Shown piece by piece: positions 61,401 to 64,000 of a stretch of DNA of 64,000 nucleotides; the first letter of the stretch is position 1; each line of letters opens with the position of its first letter. The DNA is from Pomphorhynchus laevis. Lineage: Eukaryota > Acanthocephala > Palaeacanthocephala > Echinorhynchida > Pomphorhynchidae. The position numbers and the translations under genes are program-made. The stretch spans positions 124,001 to 188,000 of the forward strand of contig WNNJ02003589.1 in the NCBI GenBank assembly GCA_012934845.2, in the 5' to 3' direction. Below the pieces are notes generated by a model, which did not search any database, was not told the DNA's origin, and was given only the letters and a program-made list of their open reading frames with translations.

Positions 61401-61644
61401 TATCTTTGTCAATATTTTGTATAATTTAATTTTCAAAACGGATTGCAGAATGATATATTCGCAATATATGTCACTCGATATCCAAAAGTTTTCATTTTTT
61501 TTAATACTTTGCTAATTTGATTATTAATGAAATCCATAAAAACATTTAAATCTTTTAGAATGTCGCAAAAATGCTTCGCGTGAATTAATTTTCAACGAAC
61601 CAGGATTACTGACACTGACGTTCGATATCAAATTTCAAATATAA
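43387..61644 (+). CDS. Micro-exon gene for a secreted, VWA-like protein (16 exons, alternative first exons)
   Basis: Joining 43387-43432, 45532-45563, 48286-48336, 48621-48674, 48725-48781, 50805-50864, 53288-53350, 53400-53444, 54451-54510, 54771-54803, 57358-57417, 57594-57641, 57805-57846, 59250-59306, 59781-59844 and 61559-61644 gives 858 nt, 285 codons plus stop, with no internal stop. Every junction has AG/GT. Exons 3-14 are all multiples of three in phase 0. Residues 1-25 form a signal peptide (cleavage after VHA). The mature chain has four Cys and an N-A-S glycosylation site. The layout strand-DGG-helix ('FVGMFLDGG'), 'PQIGAALDV', 'LGKTPSVNLGL', 'NLIMTVNRF', 'VCSIGTNAW' resembles a VWA domain without its metal site. 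AATAAA follows 25 nt after the stop. Function unknown; built only from sequence. Confidence 0.8.
43687..43735 (+). CDS. Micro-exon gene, alternative exon 1b
   Basis: Encodes MITSKSNIAFMIILLA, one codon longer than 1a, same phase and donor. Confidence 0.75.
43987..44035 (+). CDS. Micro-exon gene, alternative exon 1c
   Basis: Encodes MMTSKSNIAFTIILLA; same phase and donor. Confidence 0.75.
44289..44337 (+). CDS. Micro-exon gene, alternative exon 1d
   Basis: Encodes MMTSKSNIAFMIILLA; same phase and donor. Confidence 0.75.
44594..44639 (+). CDS. Micro-exon gene, alternative exon 1e
   Basis: Encodes MSSKSNIAFTIILLA; same phase and donor. The 46-nt length matches 1a. Confidence 0.75.
44893..44941 (+). 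CDS. Micro-exon gene, alternative exon 1f
   Basis: Encodes MITSKSNIAFMIILLA, same protein as 1b; same donor. It is closest to exon 2 (590 nt away). Confidence 0.75.
45000..45520. other. Intron 1 DNA between the first-exon array and exon 2
   Basis: A+T-rich. Contains a direct repeat AGTAAATAACCAAGGTT (45108, 45124) whose second copy forms GTAAATAACC/GGTTATTTAC. No other feature. Confidence 0.4.
45532..45563 (+). CDS. Micro-exon gene, exon 2
   Basis: 32 nt. It completes the split Glu codon and adds LFVNNQVHAK, ending phase 0. It supplies the end of the signal peptide (VHA|K). Acceptor TCATTTAG, donor AAAG|GTATGT. A competing AG 2 nt later would shift the frame. Confidence 0.8.
45773..45848. 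repeat. Pair of adjacent hairpins
   Basis: Arms 45773-45784 / 45790-45801 (12 nt, one G:T), loop CTCGT. Arms 45811-45826 / 45833-45848 (16 nt, one G:T), loop AAGAGA. The two are 9 nt apart, in intron 2 of the micro-exon gene. Confidence 0.88.
45850..48285. other. Intron 2 DNA with a PLE tail copy and one exon-like stretch
   Basis: A minus-oriented PLE tail copy lies at 46740-46930 (GGTCATAACGAGGAACTGCT, TTTCGGCCCCTATTC). At 47021 a strong acceptor (GTTTGCAG) opens a 50-codon frame starting VFFKHALAIRAFHC; see findings. The ORF at 47682-47876 begins with a hydrophobic stretch (MPYLLCISILFDICLM) but has no splice context. Confidence 0.4.
48286..48336 (+). CDS. Micro-exon gene, exon 3
   Basis: 51 nt, phase 0: GPLFMHVNSRRLNDKML. 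G+C-rich island in A+T-rich DNA. Acceptor GCAATAAG, donor GCTG|GTAGTT. Confidence 0.65.
48621..48674 (+). CDS. Micro-exon gene, exon 4
   Basis: 54 nt, phase 0: ILDDICATAKKFGGEFVG. Donor AGGA|GTAAGT is strong; the acceptor GTGTTAAG has a weak pyrimidine tract. Confidence 0.7.
48725..48781 (+). CDS. Micro-exon gene, exon 5
   Basis: 57 nt, phase 0: MFLDGGICNWNGRKDSIKE. Only a 50-nt intron separates it from exon 4. Donor AGAG|GTAAAA. Confidence 0.75.
49035..50690. repeat. Tandem array of 360-bp monomers (about 4.5) with a pseudoknot-forming core, in intron 5
   Basis: TGGTAGCCGG-type cores start at 49311, 49670, 50029 and 50390 (spacings 359, 359, 361). In monomer 1, TGATGGTAG 49308-49316 pairs with CTACCATCA 49343-49351, GGCAGC 49319-49324 with GCTGCC 49361-49366, and ACTC 49325-49328 with GGGT 49336-49339, a nested pseudoknot. 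Other shared words are GCTCCGGGAGC, GGAGTTCGATTACAAG and GGCATTTCCGAGAATT. The same core occurs once at 16205-16261 in a short retroposon. No ORF. Tandem non-autonomous retroelement (retrozyme-like) is an inference. Confidence 0.85.
50805..50864 (+). CDS. Micro-exon gene, exon 6
   Basis: 60 nt, phase 0: TLQMLYNFFENAIIDHPQIG, an amphipathic helix then a turn. Acceptor TTATTTAG, donor TGGT|GTAAGT. Confidence 0.85.
51315..51930 (-). repeat. PLE tail repeats, two minus-oriented copies, one with a perfect 36-nt palindrome
   Basis: TCAGATCAGCTAAGTTTACG (51326) and TCAGATCAGCTTACTGAGTT (51517) start two copies. The second runs through AAAGTCAATTTTTATGAATT, GGTCATCAGGAAGAACTGCT and GGGCCAAATACTTGC to about 51930. 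AAATCGGATTAAGATTT (51615-51631) and its exact inverse (51634-51650) form a 17-bp hairpin not present in other copies. Confidence 0.7.
51940..52325 (-). repeat. PLE B block and tail end, inverted copy of 39690-40090
   Basis: Shares TTGTTGATGTATAATTCTAC, GCTTGAAAACAAGC, GACAGAGGTTATAAG, TTTTGCAAAACAAAATCCAT and CAGATAACTATCTACT with the 39.7-kb array in reverse orientation; near-identical by eye. Confidence 0.7.
52583..52660. repeat. Minisatellite, about 16-bp unit
   Basis: Five tandem units of TTGATATTTCGCCTTT-like sequence with small changes. Confidence 0.85.
52714..52777. repeat. Pair of adjacent hairpins
   Basis: CTTTTACGTT (52714-52723) / AACGTAAAAG (52726-52735), loop TT. Nine bases later ATATGTATTACGT (52745-52757) / ACGTAATACATAT (52765-52777), 7-nt loop. 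Confidence 0.9.
53288..53350 (+). CDS. Micro-exon gene, exon 7
   Basis: 63 nt, phase 0, 21 residues beginning AALDVLENRYMNSRDIR. Acceptor CATTTATAG, donor ATAC|GTGAGT. Confidence 0.85.
53400..53444 (+). CDS. Micro-exon gene, exon 8
   Basis: 45 nt, phase 0: LAKAGEDSHITLFAK. The intron before it would be only 49 nt, with a stop just upstream of the AG. Donor CAAG|GTATTT. Confidence 0.7.
54055..54290 (+). repeat. Dispersed repeat M (plus orientation)
   Basis: Close copy of 39340-39600: GCATGATTCTTTAATCC-like start, CATTTCAGTGTTTGTGGACA, ATTCGACTCGTCTGCTTTAT, ending in AATTTAATTGAAATTATTTC. It lies in intron 8. Confidence 0.7.
54451..54510 (+). CDS. Micro-exon gene, exon 9
   Basis: 60 nt, phase 0: QFIPLIVTATKGMNNAGIKR. 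Acceptor GATTTTAG, donor ACGG|GTAATA. Confidence 0.85.
54771..54803 (+). CDS. Micro-exon gene, exon 10
   Basis: 33 nt, phase 0: NKLLIKLGKTP. A long T-run precedes CACTGCAG; donor ACCG|GTCAGT. Confidence 0.8.
55309..56892 (-). mobile_element. LINE reverse transcriptase, antisense in intron 10
   Basis: Minus-strand frames give the RT in order: 'HKAAGLDQLCVEQLKS', 'WRDCVIKILHKGKGD', 'YRGIAILNHSYKLL' (56892-56596), 'FVDFERAFDTVNRSLLL' (motif A), 'GVLHGDPLSPILFSIF' (motif B), 'CTLYADDLVILV' (YADD), 'YNYLGVLLSS' and a C-terminal 'CSLCICVLCKNECASNLHIFTCP' Cys/His region (read here in parts) to 55309. Three or four frame changes separate the pieces and the endonuclease is absent. The C-terminal 242 codons are intact. 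CR1/Jockey/RTE-like; exact clade unclear. Confidence 0.8.
57358..57417 (+). CDS. Micro-exon gene, exon 11
   Basis: 60 nt, phase 0: SVNLGLTILEAYSQGDPFAR. Acceptor ATATTTTAG, donor TAGG|GTATGT. Confidence 0.87.
57594..57641 (+). CDS. Micro-exon gene, exon 12
   Basis: 48 nt, phase 0: NLIMTVNRFSAADSSI. Acceptor TATATTTAG, donor CATT|GTGAGT. G+C-richer than its flanks. Confidence 0.82.
57805..57846 (+). CDS. Micro-exon gene, exon 13
   Basis: 42 nt, phase 0: QSYNDRTYKQVMSR. Acceptor TTCGTTTTAG, donor CAGG|GTAAGA. Confidence 0.85.
57949..58200. mobile_element. Fold-back (MITE-like) element, family F
   Basis: Starts AATTATTGGAGCTGAATC and ends GATGCAGCTCTAATTATT, with inner TGTTAGCATC / GATGCCAACAG-type words repeated. 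Same family as 36148-36388. It lies in intron 13. There seems to be a partial internal duplication near 58020-58130. Confidence 0.7.
58210..59100. other. Intron 13 DNA, no further feature
   Basis: A+T-rich. A 9-nt AG/GT-bounded stretch (AGCATCTCG, 58811-58819) is noted in the findings. Confidence 0.4.
59108..59161. repeat. Pair of adjacent hairpins
   Basis: TAGATACACAC (59108-59118) / GTGTGTATCTA (59125-59135), then TAGATACAC (59137-59145) / GTGTATCTA (59153-59161). Confidence 0.9.
59250..59306 (+). CDS. Micro-exon gene, exon 14
   Basis: 57 nt, phase 0: VANDFVNSIPNSDVKMKLA. Acceptor TGTGTTTAG, donor AGCG|GTAAGT. Confidence 0.87.
59395..59720. repeat. Repeat M fragments in head-to-head inversion around a perfect palindrome
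   Basis: 59395-59500 matches the start of repeat M in plus orientation and 59560-59720 contains its end in minus orientation. Between them, 59488-59506 and 59510-59528 form an exact 19-bp hairpin with loop GCT, whose left arm is repeat M sequence (AGCTACTGATGAAGTCAGT). Confidence 0.75.
59781..59844 (+). CDS. Micro-exon gene, exon 15
   Basis: 64 nt, phase 0 in and phase 1 out: PNVCSIGTNAWSIVMNSQRLE... in short, then one base. Acceptor ACTCACAG; the donor GAGA|GTAAGT is near perfect. This is the only internal exon of exons 3-15 that is not a multiple of three; its overhang matches exon 16. Confidence 0.78.
59881..59985. mobile_element. Half of a family F fold-back element
   Basis: AATTATTGGGGTTGGATCAA start and GCGTTTTCAGAAAATTACC end; one arm only. 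It begins 36 bp after exon 15. Confidence 0.6.
60060..60420 (-). repeat. Dispersed repeat M (minus orientation), split by a hairpin pair
   Basis: GACTCGAGTGATCGTCAGCC, GAAACGTGAAACGTATG and GAGGTCCATCAACACGG at 60255-60345 are the inverse of repeat M; its end lies at 60060-60130. Between them AAATTAAAGTCATTT (60127-60141) / 60145-60159 and AGTCATTTAAT (60160-60170) / 60172-60182 form two adjoining hairpins. Confidence 0.75.
60500..61550. other. Intron 15 DNA, nothing recognised
   Basis: Two related 60-bp stretches (CCTTTTGAAATAAATAGAAA at 61218, CCTTTAAAAATAAATAGAGA at 61290) form a local direct repeat. No exon-like segment was seen. Confidence 0.4.
61559..61644 (+). CDS. Micro-exon gene, last exon (16)
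   Basis: 86 nt. Read in the phase left by exon 15 it gives CRKNASRELIFNEPGLLTL and FDIKFQI, then TAA at 61642-61644. In phase 0 it would stop after nine codons. Acceptor AAATCTTTTAG. The longer reading looks more protein-like. Confidence 0.78.
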
Positions 61645-61668
61645 AGACAAAATATATGTTGGAAATCA

Positions 61669-61674
61669 AATAAA
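61669..61674 (+). terminator. Polyadenylation signal of the micro-exon gene
   Basis: AATAAA 25 nt after the stop codon, in GAAATCAAATAAAATTG. Confidence 0.6.
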
Positions 61675-61679
61675 ATTGT

Positions 61680-62740
61680 ATTTCTTCTAATTGTTAAATT
61701 TATCGAAATTTATCATAATTTATGCGAATATTTATATTAATGTTTTAAAACATTTATAACATCAGATTGTAAATGTTTACATTATATTCTAGTTAAGCTA
61801 TCGTAATATTTTTAAATATAATATTAGATTTTCTAATTATATAAACATAATTTATAAATATTTAATATTAAAATTTGATTTGATTATTCATTAATTCAAT
61901 TAATTCAAGAGTTTATGGTGTTAAATTACCAAATGTATGTGATGTCGGAAACAAACTGCTATCAGAGAGTACAATAACATTCCGAGTTAGTATATTGATA
62001 TGATCATATACTGGATGAAGATGATATGAATGGATTTGTTCATGGTTCTGATTTCTATCTGACCAAAAATGTTTTTTTCGCTATGTGACCGAAATGCTTA
62101 TTGCTTCCTAATAACTGCATTTAATTATAAAGTCTTGGAACAATAAAGTTTATATGAATATGTTTTTTGTATAAAGCTACTTATAAAATAGTTAGCATAC
62201 TATTTTAGATCATCCCATATGATCTAAAATGCATATTACAACATTAAATTGTGCTCAAATTGATCAACAAGGATCCTCCATTTATTGATCAACAACAATC
62301 AATAGTGCCAGTGACACTATAACGATATCTTATTGTAAAGAAAGTAATATATAATGGCTGGTTGAGTAATACCTGACCTTCGTTTATGTATTTGGCATCC
62401 ACAATGCGAATTATTAAAGCGAATTATATCTTGTTATCTCAATCATTTTCAATGGCCATCAGTTTCGAAACAGAATTATATGATGTATAATCATCAAATA
62501 TGTAATTGTCATATGTAATCATGAAATTAATTAATCATCAAGTTAATTTTCTTGATTCATCGCATAAATGAGTGTCTAAAGATTTAATGAATACACTACA
62601 ATGTTAAGTTCCAGCAAGAAGAAAACAAGCTAAAAAACTGATCATAGATAAAAAATATATAATGTCAAGGTTCATCATCCTTGCGTCGGGACATATTAGA
62701 AACAGAGTAATAATAAAAAACTATCATAATAATTCAAATA
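61680..62740. other. Intergenic DNA between convergent genes
   Basis: A+T-rich with a small palindrome TAGATCATCCCATATGATCTA near 62205-62230 and TTGATCAACAA / TTGATCAACAA direct words near 62260-62295. No gene recognised. Confidence 0.4.
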
Positions 62741-62744
62741 AAAG

Positions 62745-63431
62745 TCAAGAGTCTTCATAACGTTCTACAGCCATTTTTGCGTCCCCCATAGATGCAGCAA
62801 GCGCTTCAAGATTAGTATCACGGCTATGGAATCCCACTGTCTGCATTTGTACAAGTTCGGATGCATAAAGTTCTTGAGTTTGGTTTGGTTGTTGATTTGT
62901 CGGCTGATGTTGCTGGGGATGAAGACGATCTAATGGTTGAAACAACGAAGCAGTATAATCTTGATTTGAGTATTGTAAATTTTGAAATACTGTTGTTGCA
63001 TAAGCTGTTTGTCTATTGCTTGGTGATCGAATAGAATCCACATCAGATGAAGTAGGTTGACTATTCATTTGATTATCGACTATACCGCTTATATTTGAAG
63101 ATATCAACTGTGAATATACTTGTGGGGATGTGTCCCTAAGACGAATTAGGTTCTGTAGAATTTGTACAATCGTCCTCAATGCTTGAGTATTTGTGCATAG
63201 AGCACGAATTTCAGGTATTGGCCACTGACTTATAAACTCATGAATTACACGATGTACTTGTTCTCTTTGTCTTTTGTCCTGTATAAATTCATATGTACGC
63301 AGCAAATTAAGTAGAATACCAGGATCGCGGATAGAATTATCCATGTTTGGGTTAAAACTGGATGCCCGCAACATGTCGATTAACATGCGAGGATTTTCAG
63401 CAGCGCCTACTAATAATTGTTGAGGGTTCAT
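62745..63431 (-). CDS. Ubiquilin-like protein, C-terminal part with UBA domain
   Basis: Ubiquilins carry ubiquitylated and membrane clients to the proteasome. This frame starts MNPQQLLVGAAENPRML (STI1-like helices, matching the ubiquilin segment before its C-terminus). It continues with 'PEIRALCTNTQALRTIVQI' (the conserved N-P-x-A-x-x-x-L-L-Q-I repeat), a Gln/Asn/Ser-rich spacer, and a UBA domain: 'LVQMQTVGFHSRDTNLEAL' then 'AASMGDAKMAVERYE', ending at 62745. The frame overlaps the upstream one by four bases (ATGA). In a normal ubiquilin the two would be continuous, so this is a one-base frameshift, an unrecognised intron, or a decayed copy. Strongly diverged from typical ubiquilins. Confidence 0.8.
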   Translation of the reverse strand: MNPQQLLVGAAENPRMLIDMLRASSFNPNMDNSIRDPGILLNLLRTYEFIQDKRQREQVHRVIHEFISQWPIPEIRALCTNTQALRTIVQILQNLIRLRDTSPQVYSQLISSNISGIVDNQMNSQPTSSDVDSIRSPSNRQTAYATTVFQNLQYSNQDYTASLFQPLDRLHPQQHQPTNQQPNQTQELYASELVQMQTVGFHSRDTNLEALAASMGDAKMAVERYEDS

Positions 63432-63822
63432 CGTAGAATACCGATTAGTGTTTCGCTTAACGTAGATTGCAAAGGCGACTCTAAACGGTTTGAATTAGAT
63501 ACATATGATCTAGACGAATCGACTAAATTAAATGGCAAATGATTTAAAATGGATGCAGATCGATTACTTTGAAACGTAGTATTCTGAGATGCCCCCGGGT
63601 TAGGCAAGAGGTTTGTATTTTCAGTTCCTACTTGACTAGTGTTAGCTGTACTAGATGAGCTAGAATTAGTATTCAGAGGGTTATCGCCAAACTGCTTATG
63701 TGCCACATTAAGCATTGGTTCTTGAAAATCGCGATAAATTCTCTGTCGAAAATTATATCCGCTCGCTAAACTCTCAAGGTTAATCATGTTAAGTTCTGAT
63801 GTGTATAAGGTATTTAGCTGGA
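63428..63822 (-). CDS. Ubiquilin-like protein, central part (exon)
   Basis: Contains 'INLESLASGYNFRQRIYRD' followed by 'FQEPMLNVAHKQFGDNP' and 'LLPNPGASQ', which match the ubiquilin block N-L-E-S-x-P-G-G-Y-N...I-Q-E-P-M-L-N-A...F-G-G-N-P...L-P-N-P-W. A possible acceptor (TAAACAG) ends at 63823, so the exon probably begins at 63822 in mid-gene. The UBL domain and first STI1 repeats would lie beyond the window edge. The ATG at 63787 is internal, not the real start. The frame ends at a TGA overlapping the next ATG. It could be a live gene with a sequence error or a pseudogene. Confidence 0.72.
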
Positions 63823-64000
63823 CTGTTTATCAATAACATTAGCTTTTAAGTCGATTTAATGTAGATTTAATCGATTTAATCTAGATACTAACATCAAGTA
63901 CAAGTTAGTAAACTCGAGATATTTTGTGTCACGTAAACTCACTTAACAACTTTAGCGTTAAAACACGCATTTACTGAGCAGCAATCAGTTCATTAACGAA
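63823..64000. other. Window edge upstream of the ubiquilin-like exon
   Basis: Probably intron on the minus strand. A possible acceptor (GATTGCTGCTCAG) and donor (TTAA|GTGAGT) bound a 31-nt stretch, but its phase does not fit the exon at 63822. Confidence 0.3.

Noticed and set aside
61559-61588. Short reading of the last micro-exon (nine codons to TAA in phase 0)
   Set aside because: Exon 15 with its near-perfect donor leaves phase 1, and the resulting longer frame of the last exon is more protein-like and ends close to AATAAA.

Overview
The window looks like animal nuclear DNA that is very rich in A+T (roughly three quarters or more by eye). It has spliced genes, at least four retroelement lineages, fold-back repeats and satellite-like arrays. 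Host genes place it in Bilateria: a two-exon Hox4/Deformed-class gene on the minus strand (13.1-19.3 kb), the C-terminal part of a ubiquilin-like gene on the minus strand (62.7-63.8 kb), and a 16-exon gene on the plus strand (43.4-61.6 kb) that ordinary ORF searching misses because its exons are 32-86 nt long. I cannot name the species. Secreted-protein genes made of tiny phase-0 exons are best known from parasitic flatworms, but one locus does not settle the phylum.

Layout. 1-12.3 kb is a retroelement bed. It holds LINE fragments and a CR1-like LINE (+) split in two by a minus-strand Jockey/I/R1-type LINE (4.69-8.28 kb) plus a GIY-YIG endonuclease piece of a Penelope-like element (PLE, 8.76-9.05 kb). 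A PLE reverse transcriptase follows on the plus strand (10.3-11.8 kb). 13.1-19.3 kb is the Hox gene, whose 5 kb intron contains a retroelement 3' half, a short retroposon with 20-bp target duplications and a LINE tail. 20.6-26.0 kb carries PLE remnants (-) and copies of the PLE 3' tail. 28.2-32.2 kb carries two more decayed retroelements, one with a 787-bp internal tandem duplication. 32.2-39.3 kb is mostly gene-free A+T-rich DNA with fold-back elements. 39.7-43.1 kb is a tandem pseudo-LTR-like PLE array ending in a fourth PLE copy.

The most interesting part is 43.3-61.7 kb. Six tandem 302-bp units each carry upstream sequence, an ATG, a signal-peptide exon and a splice donor. They feed a common exon 2 and then 14 further exons, twelve of which are exact multiples of three in phase 0. 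Joined, they give one open frame of 285 codons for a secreted protein, with an AATAAA 25 nt after the stop. Hydrophobic strands and helices are arranged like a degenerate von Willebrand A domain. Its introns hold a 360-bp tandem array with a conserved RNA pseudoknot fold, an antisense LINE, fold-back elements and repeated pairs of adjacent hairpins.

The Hox and ubiquilin genes are ordinary cell functions (transcription factor, proteasome shuttle). The micro-exon gene looks like an unrelated secreted factor with alternative signal-peptide exons. All splice calls are read from sequence only.
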